A stretch of 64,000 bases of DNA from Saccharofermentans sp. (GTDB lineage: Bacteria > Bacillota > Clostridia > Saccharofermentanales > Saccharofermentanaceae), in contig JAKSRI010000005.1 of the NCBI GenBank assembly GCA_024403695.1, positions 62,001-126,000 of the forward strand. Reading direction: 5' to 3'. A program made the position numbers and the translations under genes. Shown here piece after piece: positions 52,550-61,246 of the stretch (the stretch's first letter is position 1; each line of letters opens with the position of its first letter). The notes below the pieces were generated by a model. That model was not told the origin of the DNA. It saw nothing but the letters and a program-made list of their open reading frames with translations, and ran no database searches.

Positions 52550-54126
52550 GTGAGAATAAGAAATCATCTTCTAAGAATATGACGGTTGCTACTGTCCTTG
52601 TAATGATTGGACTCATTTTTTCAAAGTGTTCCGGACTTCTTCGTGATGTTCTTGTCGGAATGAAGTTCAGCGATACTGTGTACAGAGATAGTTTCTTCCT
52701 GGCATTTACTATTCCTGATTTGGTATTTAATCTGCTTGTTGGTGGATCTATACAGTCTGCTATTACGCCTTCTTTGTCCGCTGCTGTTAGTGCTGGCGAA
52801 GAGAAGAAGGGCTGGAGAGCAGTTAATATTTTTATCTCTGTTGTTGGATCAGTATTAGTTCTTGTTTGTATCTTAGGTGTTGTATTCAGCGACCAGATAT
52901 TTATGCTTTATGCGTCTGGTAAGAATAATATGGATACTATCCATTTGGCATCTCAGGCATCCAAGTGGCTGTTCCCACAGATTTTCTTTATGATGCTTGC
53001 TGCACTTTGTATCGGTATTCTTAATGCTTATAAGAGATTCTCTTCAACAGCATTTGGACCAACTGTATATAACGTGTTTGTACTGTTGTCCATTCTCGTA
53101 TTTGCAGGTAATTCCGAGAGTAAGCTCACAATGACTACATGCGGTATTATGGGCGCAGCAGTTATTTACTTCTTGTTCCAGTTCATTATCGGATTCGATA
53201 AACTTAAGCAGTTAAGATTTGACTTTAAGCCAAGAGATCCTGAGTTTGTAGCACTCTTTAAACGTGCACTTCCTATTCTTATCTCTGCTTCTATCGTTCA
53301 GGTTAATACAGTTATCCTTAACTTCTTTACAGGTTCTTTTGAAGATAGTGGTTATATTAGTGCACTTAAGAATGCCGCTACAACATGGCAGCTTCCTTAT
53401 GGAATTTTCGCAGTAGCAGTCGGTAACGTAATGCTTCCATCTCTTGCCGCGTTATATGCCAGCAAGGATTATGAAGGTGCTTCCACAATGCTGTCCAGCA
53501 GACTTAAGAGTGCTTTGTTCTTAACTATCCCTTCTGCAGGAATAATGTTTGTTCTTAACAAGGAAGTAATTAAGGCCTTGTTCCAGTGGAATTCCGCTTA
53601 TACTGATTCTGATGCATCTAGATCAGGAATCTTCCTTATGGGATATTCCATCGCGATTATTACTCATACAGTAGTATTTATTATGAATCAGGCGTTCTAT
53701 GCTATAGGTAAGACAAAGGTTCCTTTGTTCGCAGGTTGTGTAGGCCTTATTACTAATCCGTTGTTCTGCTACATATTCATTAAGTCTGGTATCGGACCAT
53801 TGTCTTTGACATTAGCTTATTCACTTACAAGTATTTTCACATTAGTCATTCTCTGTGTTGTATATAACAGAGATAAGAGTTTGTCACCTAAGGGCATGGT
53901 GCCATTCTTGGTAAAGAGCTTTGGATGCATGATTATTATGTCATTTGTTCTTTTTGTTCTTAATAAAGTTATGCCAGAAGGTCAGGGTAAGATTATGAGT
54001 CTTATGTTCCTTGCTGTTAAGGGTGTATGTGCCGTGATTGTATATTTTACAGGGGCTTTCGTTCTTAAAATGAGTGAAGCAACGGACTTCATTTCTGGTA
54101 TTAGAAGAAAGCTTCTCAGACGTTAA
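52546..54126 (+). CDS. murJ: lipid II flippase MurJ
   Basis: 526 residues with about 14 membrane helices. FSKCSGLLRDVLVGMKFG-like (here MKFSDTVYRDSFFLAF), then IPDLVFNLLVGGSI near residue 55-68, belong to the MviN/MurJ family of the MOP superfamily. It moves lipid II across the membrane. It is the only precursor-export gene in the window. GTG/ATG overlap with pncC makes the block nudix-ftsK-pncC-murJ continuous. Confidence 0.92.
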   Translation: MSENKKSSSKNMTVATVLVMIGLIFSKCSGLLRDVLVGMKFSDTVYRDSFFLAFTIPDLVFNLLVGGSIQSAITPSLSAAVSAGEEKKGWRAVNIFISVVGSVLVLVCILGVVFSDQIFMLYASGKNNMDTIHLASQASKWLFPQIFFMMLAALCIGILNAYKRFSSTAFGPTVYNVFVLLSILVFAGNSESKLTMTTCGIMGAAVIYFLFQFIIGFDKLKQLRFDFKPRDPEFVALFKRALPILISASIVQVNTVILNFFTGSFEDSGYISALKNAATTWQLPYGIFAVAVGNVMLPSLAALYASKDYEGASTMLSSRLKSALFLTIPSAGIMFVLNKEVIKALFQWNSAYTDSDASRSGIFLMGYSIAIITHTVVFIMNQAFYAIGKTKVPLFAGCVGLITNPLFCYIFIKSGIGPLSLTLAYSLTSIFTLVILCVVYNRDKSLSPKGMVPFLVKSFGCMIIMSFVLFVLNKVMPEGQGKIMSLMFLAVKGVCAVIVYFTGAFVLKMSEATDFISGIRRKLLRR

Positions 54127-54202
54127 AAGAACTAAAGTGTCCCTTTAAAAGGACGTTGTCGGAAATTGTCGGAAAATTTGTGCTTTTGTCGCCCACAAAC
54201 GA

Positions 54203-54231
54203 TTGACAAAGGGGTATCTTATTAATACAAT
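54203..54231 (+). promoter_or_regulatory. recA promoter
   Basis: TTGACA (54203-54208), 17 bases, TACAAT (54226-54231). Near-consensus; expected start about 54238, ten bases before the LexA box. Confidence 0.88.
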
Positions 54232-54247
54232 GTTTTCGAAAGCATAA

Positions 54248-54259
54248 GAACAAACGTTC
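54248..54259 (+). promoter_or_regulatory. LexA (SOS) operator of recA
   Basis: GAAC-AAAC-GTTC is a perfect GAACN4GTTC Gram-positive LexA box. It sits just downstream of the predicted transcription start, so LexA would block elongation or clearance until DNA damage. Confidence 0.85.
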
Positions 54260-54283
54260 GACGTATTTTTAAGGAGATATTTC

Positions 54284-55405
54284 ATGGCTAAGAGTAAGAC
54301 AACAAAGAATAATGTAACTAACGTTCCTAAGGAGGCTCTCGACGAGCGTAAGAAGGCCTTAGAGGCTGCAATGGCTCAGATTGAGAAGCAGTTCGGTAAG
54401 GGCTCAGTTATGAGAATGGGTGATCAGGAAGTAGTAGAGATCGAATCCGTTCCAACTGGTGCAATTACACTTGATATCGCACTTGGTGTAGGTGGACTTC
54501 CAAAGGGAAGAATCATTGAGGTTTATGGACCAGAATCATCAGGTAAGACAACAGTTGCACTTCACTGTGTAGCTGAGGCTCAGAAGATGGGTGGTACTTG
54601 TGCATTTATCGATGCAGAGCATGCATTGGATCCAGTATATGCAGGTAAGATTGGCGTAGATGTAGATAATCTTCTCCTTTCTCAGCCAGATTCTGGTGAG
54701 CAGGCATTGGAGATTACAGAGACACTCGTAAGATCTGGATGTATTGATGTTATCGTAGTAGACTCTGTTGCTGCACTTGTTCCTAGAGCAGAGATTGAGG
54801 GTGAGATGGGTGATTCTCATGTAGGTCTTCAGGCTAGACTTATGAGCCAGGCTCTTCGTAAGTTGACCCCTATCATTTCTAAGTCCGGCACAGTATGTAT
54901 CTTTATTAACCAGCTTCGTGAGAAGGTCGGTGTTATGTTCGGCAATCCAGAGACAACAACAGGTGGTCGTGCACTTAAGTTCTATTCATCTGTTCGTCTT
55001 GATGTTCGTAAGACAGAGACTCTTAAGAATGGTACAGAGGTTATCGGTAACCACGTAAGAGTTAAGATTGTTAAGAACAAGGTTGCTCCACCATTTAAGG
55101 AGGCTGAGTTCGATATCCTTTATGGTCACGGTATTTCTAAGGAAGGATGTATTATTGATCTCGCAGTAGAGAATAATATCATCGAGAAGAGTGGTTCTTG
55201 GTTCGCATATAAGGGTAATAAGATTGGTCAGGGTAAGGATAATGCAAGACAGTATCTCCTTGATAATCCTGATGTTAGAGATGAAATCGAGCAGCTTATC
55301 AGAGATTCTTATGAGCCAGCTGACGAAGTAATTTCAGATGTTATCGATGAAGAGTTTATCGATGATGAAGATGGTGATGATGATATCCTCGGAATCGACA
55401 TGTAA
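54284..55405 (+). CDS. recA: recombinase RecA
   Basis: 373 residues. Walker A GPESSGKT at 82-89. [19 protein letters not shown] and the L2 region [19 protein letters not shown] are typical. The C-terminus is strongly acidic (DDEDGDDD). It promotes strand exchange and LexA self-cleavage. AAGGAG before ATG. recX follows with a small overlap. Confidence 0.98.
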   Translation: MAKSKTTKNNVTNVPKEALDERKKALEAAMAQIEKQFGKGSVMRMGDQEVVEIESVPTGAITLDIALGVGGLPKGRIIEVYGPESSGKTTVALHCVAEAQKMGGTCAFIDAEHALDPVYAGKIGVDVDNLLLSQPDSGEQALEITETLVRSGCIDVIVVDSVAALVPRAEIEGEMGDSHVGLQARLMSQALRKLTPIISKSGTVCIFINQLREKVGVMFGNPETTTGGRALKFYSSVRLDVRKTETLKNGTEVIGNHVRVKIVKNKVAPPFKEAEFDILYGHGISKEGCIIDLAVENNIIEKSGSWFAYKGNKIGQGKDNARQYLLDNPDVRDEIEQLIRDSYEPADEVISDVIDEEFIDDEDGDDDILGIDM

Positions 55406-55880
55406 TCAGCAGCTTGATTTGGCTGTAACTACTGGAATAAGACACATAGGAATAGGTGTTTATTCTTCAGGTAAGATTTATGAATACCTCGTTCGTAAAG
55501 GTTTCGAACCGCATATTGCCCATACGGCGGTTAAGGAACTAGTCGAGCGTAAGTATATAGACGATTTGAGAGCTGGTCGTAAAGTTCTTTACAATCGTTC
55601 AGGACGTAAACAGGAGAGCAGATCGTTACTCTACAAGCGATTGCTTCAGGCAGGCATTGCCGAAGACAAGGCAGATGAACTTATTACAAGAACCCGCGAT
55701 GATAATGAGACTTGTCTCGACTTAGTTAAGGCAGCCTATCCTGTAATTCCTGATGAGGTTCTCGAAGGTGACGCATATGAATTCATTGAAGACCTCATGA
55801 AGTTATGTGCCAGAAGAGGGTATAACCCTTCAGTATCGAAGGATGCTATTAATAATTGGATTCGGACGAACTACGAATGA
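55377..55880 (+). CDS. recX: RecX-family regulator of RecA
   Basis: About 167 residues if ATG 55377 is used; starts at ATG 55338 (overlapping recA more) or TTG 55419 (no overlap) are also possible and none has a good ribosome-binding site. The core of three-helix repeats is clear: [29 protein letters not shown], then [23 protein letters not shown] and a third repeat at the C-terminus. RecX inhibits or adjusts RecA filaments. Position directly after recA is the usual one. Confidence 0.8.
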   Translation: MMISSESTCNQQLDLAVTTGIRHIGIGVYSSGKIYEYLVRKGFEPHIAHTAVKELVERKYIDDLRAGRKVLYNRSGRKQESRSLLYKRLLQAGIAEDKADELITRTRDDNETCLDLVKAAYPVIPDEVLEGDAYEFIEDLMKLCARRGYNPSVSKDAINNWIRTNYE

Positions 55881-55895
55881 TATATAAATTAATAA

Positions 55896-55923
55896 AGCTG
55901 TCTCAAAAGAGGCAGCTTTTTTC
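55896..55923 (+). terminator. terminator of recA-recX
   Basis: AGCTG (55896-55900) with inner CTC/GAG and CAGCT (55913-55917), then seven T. Confidence 0.88.
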
Positions 55924-56020
55924 CTATTTATTTAGCTAATTTAGTGATTGAGATGAATATCAAACAAATTTATACTTATGCTGTATTTCAAAAATCATAT
56001 AGTGAAATGGAGAATTTGCT

Positions 56021-57412
56021 ATGAAGACAATGAAGAAGGTAATGGCACTTGCTCTCAGCTGTTCTATGGTTTTGTCCGCAGCTTCCTGCTCAAAGGATTC
56101 TAAGGAGAAGGCAGAAATCTCTGAGAAGGATGTTACAAAGAAGGTTGAGAACTTTGCTGATGCAGTAGTTGCAAGAGATGCAAAGAAGGTTTCCAAGGCA
56201 ACAGGTGATGATTTCGAGTTCGCTGATATAGCTGAAGACAAGGAAGAGATTGTTTTGGCTATCGCTGATACACTTGAGTATGAGCTCGATAAGAAGTCTG
56301 TTGAGGTAGATGATGATAAGGCTACAGCTGATGTTACATTTACTTATGTAGATCCAGAGGCAGTAGATGAGGTTTATGTTGATGTTGAGGAGTTCCTTGA
56401 TATTTATGACAGCATCGATGCAAAGAAGGAAGTAAAGGTTACTGTTGAGCTCGAGCTTAACGATGACGAGGATTTGGTAGTTACAAATGCAGAGGATGTT
56501 GTTAAGGACGTTTTCGCATTTGAGAAGTTTGAGCCTGAATTCACTGAGCTTAAGCTTGCTGATTGTGTAGCTTCTGTAATTGCTAATGATGAAGTAACAG
56601 ATGAGTCAGAGATTGATATCTTGCTCTCTATTTCTGATTTCTCAGTATTGGAGAAGCTTGGTTACGATGTATATTACACAGTAGCAATTGATGGTAAGGT
56701 TGTTTATACATCTGATACAGTTGAAGCTGTTGATACTATGTCTTATGGTATTTATGATGGTGCTGAGACATACGAGGATACAGATTTCCTTATCCCTGGT
56801 GAGTACACATTCACAGTTTATGATATGAACGATGAAGAAGTAATCTCACACACAATTATCGTAAATGTTACAGAGATTCCTGATGGTCCAGTTATCGATC
56901 TCCCAGATGGTGATGTTTATGTAGCTGAGATTGACTTGACAGATAAGATGGTTGAAGAGCTCTCCGCTGAGATGGGTGGCGTTACATTCACAGGTAGCCT
57001 TAAGATGAACATGTACCTCGTACTCGGTGAAGATGACGAAGCAACACTTATGCTTTCTGGCGATGAGTTCAAGGCTTCTACAATGGACTTCATTATTGAG
57101 AACCTCGATGCAATCCTTGTTGCAAGCACAGGTATGGGTATTGAGGAAGTTGCTACAATGATGGGTATGTCTAGGTCAGAGCTCGAGCAGTACTTCGCTG
57201 AGGAGTTGGCTGCTGAGTTGGATACATCTGATATTGATGCTGCTAGAACAACAGGTACATACGAGATTGATGGTGATTCTATTACACTTAACCTCGGTAA
57301 TTCTAAGCTTGTTGGTGAAGTAAACGGCGACGATATCGAGATCGATGTTTCTGATATTCCTGAGTTTGCTGAGTTTGCTAAGGATGGCGTTTTGACATTT
57401 ACACTTAGATAA
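56021..57412 (+). CDS. lipoprotein with domain paralogous to the 4.4-5.1 kb lipoprotein
   Basis: 463 residues. Signal peptide and lipobox-like AASC with Cys23. Residues about 25-130 form an acidic alpha/beta domain of DUF-type secreted proteins. Residues about 130-290 form a beta-rich, Ig-like part (YTVAIDGKVVYTSDT, HTIIVNVTEIPDGP). The C-terminal domain at about 301-463 is homologous to residues 83-247 of the minus-strand lipoprotein at 4395-5138. The entire protein is acidic. Own terminator upstream and downstream, so monocistronic. Function unknown. Confidence 0.82.
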   Translation: MKTMKKVMALALSCSMVLSAASCSKDSKEKAEISEKDVTKKVENFADAVVARDAKKVSKATGDDFEFADIAEDKEEIVLAIADTLEYELDKKSVEVDDDKATADVTFTYVDPEAVDEVYVDVEEFLDIYDSIDAKKEVKVTVELELNDDEDLVVTNAEDVVKDVFAFEKFEPEFTELKLADCVASVIANDEVTDESEIDILLSISDFSVLEKLGYDVYYTVAIDGKVVYTSDTVEAVDTMSYGIYDGAETYEDTDFLIPGEYTFTVYDMNDEEVISHTIIVNVTEIPDGPVIDLPDGDVYVAEIDLTDKMVEELSAEMGGVTFTGSLKMNMYLVLGEDDEATLMLSGDEFKASTMDFIIENLDAILVASTGMGIEEVATMMGMSRSELEQYFAEELAAELDTSDIDAARTTGTYEIDGDSITLNLGNSKLVGEVNGDDIEIDVSDIPEFAEFAKDGVLTFTLR

Positions 57413-57446
57413 TTGTTTATCGCTTAACTAAGAATTCAAATTATGG

Positions 57447-57476
57447 GGGACTGTTATGTAAGTAACAGTCCCTTTT
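57447..57476 (+). terminator. terminator of the lipoprotein gene
   Basis: GGGACTGTTA (57447-57456) pairs perfectly with TAACAGTCCC (57463-57472), then TTTT. Confidence 0.9.
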
Positions 57477-57487
57477 GATTTCTCGAA

Positions 57488-57496
57488 TGATATAAT
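57488..57496 (+). promoter_or_regulatory. extended -10 promoter of prmA
   Basis: TG at 57488-57489, one base, TATAAT at 57491-57496. No clear -35 at 17 bases. Confidence 0.6.
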
Positions 57497-57531
57497 GTCT
57501 ATGTTAAATTTAAAGAAAAGAGATATTACTA

Positions 57532-58554
57532 ATGCAGTGGCTTGAAATTACTATTACAACAACAGAAGATGCTTCCGATGCAATTTGTGAGATGCTTGCA
57601 CAGATGGGTGCTGATGGAATCGCAGTATCAGATCCATGGGAGATTAAGAGAATTATTGATGCACCAGATTCATTGGCATATGCAGATGATGGGTACGTTG
57701 ATTCGCTTGGTACAGACGTTGTAATTAAGTCATATTTTGCTGAGTTTGACGGCAACATTAGACTTGGTGCTAAGAGTGAAGAGTATGAGAATCCAGTTGG
57801 CGTTGGCATGATTTACGGTAACTTTACAGATAAGCTCGTTTCTCACGACGAAGCTCTTAAGCTTATCAAGGAGAGAATCAAGGACATTGCGCAGTTCCTT
57901 GATGTTGGTCAGGGCTTTAGTGATTGGAAATATGTTCAGGATGCTGACTGGGAAAATGAATGGAAAAAAGATTATAAGTCTTTCAGAATTTCTGACCGTG
58001 TTGTTATCTGTCCATCATGGGAAGATACAAAGTTCGATGATTCTGATGTTGTTGTAAAGCTTGATCCAGGTTCTGCTTTTGGTACAGGCACACACGAGAC
58101 AACATCTATGTGCTCTGTAATTCTTGATAAGCTCATGAAAGACGATACAAAGCTATTGGACCTTGGTACTGGCTCAGGCATTCTCGCTATTATTGCCAAG
58201 AAACTTGGTGCTGGTGAAGTAGAGGCAATTGATATTGATAAGCTTGCAGTTGACGTTGCTATTGATAATTGTGCTTATAATGGATGTCCTGAGATTAAGT
58301 GTCATCCAGGTGAACTTAAGGACGCATATGATAAGGACTACGATATTGTAGTTGCCAATATTATTGCTGATGTAATTGCAATCATCGCAAAGGATGTTCC
58401 TTCAGTGCTCGCCCCTAATGGTAAGTTTGTATGTTCCGGAATTATCAATACTAAGAAGGACAGAGTAGAAGAAGCTCTTAAGGCAGCTGGCTTTGTTATT
58501 GAAGAGGAATATACAAAGAATGATTGGATGGCATATATCTGTTCGTTAAAATAA
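57532..58554 (+). CDS. prmA: ribosomal protein L11 methyltransferase
   Basis: 340 residues. An N-terminal substrate-binding domain (WLEITITTTEDASDAICEML) precedes the methyltransferase core. LDPGSAFGTGTHETTSMC and LLDLGTGSGILAIIAKKLGA are the PrmA signatures; VANIIADVI is the third motif. It methylates several lysines of L11. The N-terminal domain is about 25 residues longer than in E. coli. Monocistronic between a terminator and the T-box leader. Confidence 0.95.
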   Translation: MQWLEITITTTEDASDAICEMLAQMGADGIAVSDPWEIKRIIDAPDSLAYADDGYVDSLGTDVVIKSYFAEFDGNIRLGAKSEEYENPVGVGMIYGNFTDKLVSHDEALKLIKERIKDIAQFLDVGQGFSDWKYVQDADWENEWKKDYKSFRISDRVVICPSWEDTKFDDSDVVVKLDPGSAFGTGTHETTSMCSVILDKLMKDDTKLLDLGTGSGILAIIAKKLGAGEVEAIDIDKLAVDVAIDNCAYNGCPEIKCHPGELKDAYDKDYDIVVANIIADVIAIIAKDVPSVLAPNGKFVCSGIINTKKDRVEEALKAAGFVIEEEYTKNDWMAYICSLK

Positions 58555-58579
58555 TTTTTAAATTTACCGTGCTAAAGTA

Positions 58580-58608
58580 TTGACGCTCATTTGATTAATT
58601 GATATTCT
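58580..58608 (+). promoter_or_regulatory. promoter of the T-box leader
   Basis: TTGACG (58580-58585), 17 bases, TATTCT (58603-58608). Expected start about 58615, at the beginning of stem I. Confidence 0.7.
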
Positions 58609-58615
58609 TTAGTTG

Positions 58616-58890
58616 ACTATAGTAAAACCGATGAGTTGGAAGTAGTAACTGACATCAACTGTCATAAGAGAGAGTTACAGATGGTGAGATTGTAACATGA
58701 TGGTCGTTAGTGAATGGATCCGACGAGGGCGATCAGGAAATGGATCGACGGGAGCCTTGTCCGTTATCAGCGAGGACGTTTGTTGGAACGTAAATGAGTG
58801 GGTTATTAGTAATGGATAATAACCAATATAGGTGGTACCGCAGTAAATTCTGTCCTATGCTGAAGCAATTCAGCATGGGATTTTTTATTT
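58616..58890 (+). promoter_or_regulatory. T-box riboswitch, predicted Trp specificity
   Basis: Stem I begins near GATGAG (58632) with the AGAGAG distal-loop element (58668-58673). The putative specifier loop reads GTGAA-TGG-ATCC near 58711-58722, giving UGG (Trp). Stem III is a perfect hairpin GGTTATTA/TAATAACC (58801-58824). The T-box sequence AGGTGGTACCGCAG is at 58830-58843. The terminator pairs 58853-58864 with 58869-58880 and is followed by six T. Uncharged tRNA-Trp should stabilise the antiterminator and allow transcription of the downstream trpB. Confidence 0.9.
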
Positions 58891-58944
58891 GCATCAAACG
58901 GGGTCCAACTACTGCCGAAAATCAATCTAAAGGAGGCCAATATT

Positions 58945-60318
58945 ATGGCAAACGTACCAAAGAGAATTTTCCTTACAGCAGATCAGATGCCAAAGCAGTG
59001 GTATAACGTGAGAGCAGACATGAAGATTAAGCCTGCTAAGCTCATTCACCCTGGTACACATGAGGAACTTAAGGTAGAGGATCTTTCACCTATCTTCTGT
59101 GAGGAACTTTGTAAGCAGGAACTTGATGATGACACAGCATACTTCGATATTCCTGAAGAGGTTCAGGAGTTCTATAAGATCTTCAGACCATCACCACTTA
59201 TCAGAGCATATGAGCTCGAGAAGTATCTCGGCACACCAGCTAAGATTTACTATAAGTTCGAGGGTAACAACACATCTGGTTCCCATAAGCTTAACTCTGC
59301 AGCAGCTCAGGTTTATTACGCTAAGAAGCAGGGACTTAAGGGTCTTACAACAGAGACAGGTGCTGGCCAGTGGGGTACAGCTCTTGCCATGGCTTGTTCC
59401 CATTTCGACCTCCCACTTAAGGTTTACATGGTAAAGTGCTCTTATGAGCAGAAGCCATTCCGTAAGTCTATTATCGAGACATTTGGTGCAGAGATTATTC
59501 CTTCACCATCTACAACAACTAATGTTGGTAGAGCTATCCTTGAGAAGCACCCTGGTACAACAGGTTCCCTTGGATGCGCTATTTCTGAGGCTGTAGAAGT
59601 TGCTACATCAACAGAAGGCTACAGATATGTTCTTGGTTCCGTTCTTAACCAGGTTCTTCTCCACCAGTCTATTATTGGTGAGGAGACAAAGCTCCAGATG
59701 GAGATGGTTGATGAGTATCCAGATATCGTTATCGGTTGTGCTGGTGGTGGATCCAACCTTGGTGGTTTCATGTCTGCATTCATGAGAGATAAGCTCCAGG
59801 GTAAGGCTAGTCCTAAGTTTATCGCTGTTGAGCCTAAGTCCTGTCCTTCAATGACACGTGGTTCTTATGTATATGACTTCTGTGATACAGGTCACGTTAC
59901 ACCACTTGCAAAGATGTACACAGTAGGTTCTGAGTATATTCCTTCTCCATCACACGCTGGTGGACTTAGATACCACGGTATGTCTCCAATCGTTTCTCAG
60001 CTTTACCACGATGGTTACATCGATGAGGCAAGAGCAGTTGAGCAGACAAAGGTATTCGAGGCTGCTAACATCTTCGCTAAGACAGAGACAATTCTCCCAG
60101 CTCCAGAGTCTTCACATGCTATCCGCGTAGCTATTGATGAGGCACTTAAGTGTAAGGAGACAGGCGAGGCAAAGACAATCGTATTTAACCTCACAGGTAC
60201 AGGTTACTTCGATATGACAGCGTATGCTTCTTATAAGGACGGAACAATGTCTGACTATGAGCCATCCGATGAGGATATCGCTAATGGTCTTGCACAGCTT
60301 CCAAAGGTAAATAAGTAA
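58945..60318 (+). CDS. trpB: TrpB2-type tryptophan synthase beta
   Basis: 457 residues, longer than TrpB1 (~400), as is typical of the TrpB2 group. The PLP lysine is Lys115 in NNTSGSHKLNSA. The phosphate-binding loop is CAGGGSNLGG, and LTTETGAGQWG lies between. It condenses indole with serine to Trp. No trpA is nearby, so indole would come from elsewhere or be scavenged. AAAGGAGGCC lies at 58929-58938. It is controlled by the Trp T-box in front of it. Confidence 0.92.
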   Translation: MANVPKRIFLTADQMPKQWYNVRADMKIKPAKLIHPGTHEELKVEDLSPIFCEELCKQELDDDTAYFDIPEEVQEFYKIFRPSPLIRAYELEKYLGTPAKIYYKFEGNNTSGSHKLNSAAAQVYYAKKQGLKGLTTETGAGQWGTALAMACSHFDLPLKVYMVKCSYEQKPFRKSIIETFGAEIIPSPSTTTNVGRAILEKHPGTTGSLGCAISEAVEVATSTEGYRYVLGSVLNQVLLHQSIIGEETKLQMEMVDEYPDIVIGCAGGGSNLGGFMSAFMRDKLQGKASPKFIAVEPKSCPSMTRGSYVYDFCDTGHVTPLAKMYTVGSEYIPSPSHAGGLRYHGMSPIVSQLYHDGYIDEARAVEQTKVFEAANIFAKTETILPAPESSHAIRVAIDEALKCKETGEAKTIVFNLTGTGYFDMTAYASYKDGTMSDYEPSDEDIANGLAQLPKVNK

Positions 60319-60351
60319 TAAATAATCCTCTAATAATTAGGTTTTGTTAGT

Positions 60352-60388
60352 AGAGGCTGCTTACCATATGGTAGGCAGTCTCTTTTTT
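60352..60388 (+). terminator. terminator of trpB
   Basis: A long near-perfect stem (60352-60366 with 60367-60382), AGAGGCTGC against GCAGTCTCT with a palindromic TACCATATGGTA top, followed by TTTTTT. Confidence 0.88.
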
Positions 60389-60394
60389 GTATGA

Positions 60395-61042
60395 TTATTT
60401 ACATCGATATATAAAAGGGAATAACATAAGAAGCCAAATGGCTACTACTAAACATATGGCGAATAAGATAAATACCATAAAGCGACGCTTCTGCTTGTTT
60501 GATACTAAGCTGATAAAAACGGAGGCAATATTAATAATGCTAAATGCTAGGATTGTAATAACTGTTCTTTTTATTTTGTTGGTATGTTTTATAGTTTCAA
60601 TCTCATTATTTCTTTTTGTAGCATCTGCTTTGGCAACTGCAATATCGTTATTAAGCTCATCAGATGGATTAACGTCATCATAATTGAACTGTATATGGCT
60701 GCTATTGAGAAAGTCGGACTCGCTTTGTTGATTGTCATCTGATCTGTATATGAGCGAAAATTCTGGTTGGTCATAGGCTAAATTATAATATACGCCATAA
60801 ACATGGAATGGTGTTCCTGCAGGATAGATATTGCCAGAGGTATCAGAAGAATCCATATTAAGAGTAACAGTGTATTCAGATGTAACGTGATTTTTGACAA
60901 ACATCGATGTATGAATTTCGTAATTACGATTATATGCACCTACAAACAAATATACTATTTCAGAGACAACAATTGAAATTATTAGTCCGATGACCAACAC
61001 AACAACATTAGATTTGGTTTTCTTCTGAGTAGCAGCTGACAT
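60395..61042 (-). CDS. membrane protein of unknown function
   Basis: 215 residues from ATG 61042, with GAGG at 61050-61053 on the minus strand; a start at 61063 would add seven residues. One hydrophobic segment lies at about 14-37, then an outer domain of ~110 residues (FSLIYRSDDNQQSES in it), then two more segments at about 160-182 and 189-210. No family recognised. The stretch is more AT-rich than its neighbours. It is convergent with trpB and alone on its strand. Confidence 0.6.
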   Translation of the reverse strand: MSAATQKKTKSNVVVLVIGLIISIVVSEIVYLFVGAYNRNYEIHTSMFVKNHVTSEYTVTLNMDSSDTSGNIYPAGTPFHVYGVYYNLAYDQPEFSLIYRSDDNQQSESDFLNSSHIQFNYDDVNPSDELNNDIAVAKADATKRNNEIETIKHTNKIKRTVITILAFSIINIASVFISLVSNKQKRRFMVFILFAICLVVAIWLLMLFPFIYRCK

Positions 61043-61246
61043 ATTGAATCCTCGTAAAAGCATTTGGTAAATAGATTATATAATTAGTTCGTTGTTCGTA
61101 ATACACAATTTCAGGATTATACGAGTGGGGATAGTGCACAAAAATAGCTGTAAAAATATGACAAGAGGAGTCGTTGTTGAGTTGCAAAAAATATGTGAAA
61201 CTATGTGTAATGCATAATAGTATTACTGTATGTTGGAGAGGTATGG

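Noticed and set aside
54137..54152. GTCCCTTTAAAAGGAC palindrome after murJ considered as a terminator
   Set aside because: One central mismatch and no following T-run; too weak to call.
60395..61240. AT-rich patch considered as a recent transfer
   Set aside because: Only one small gene, no mobile-element gene and no repeats or attachment-like duplications at the edges; AT content alone is not enough.
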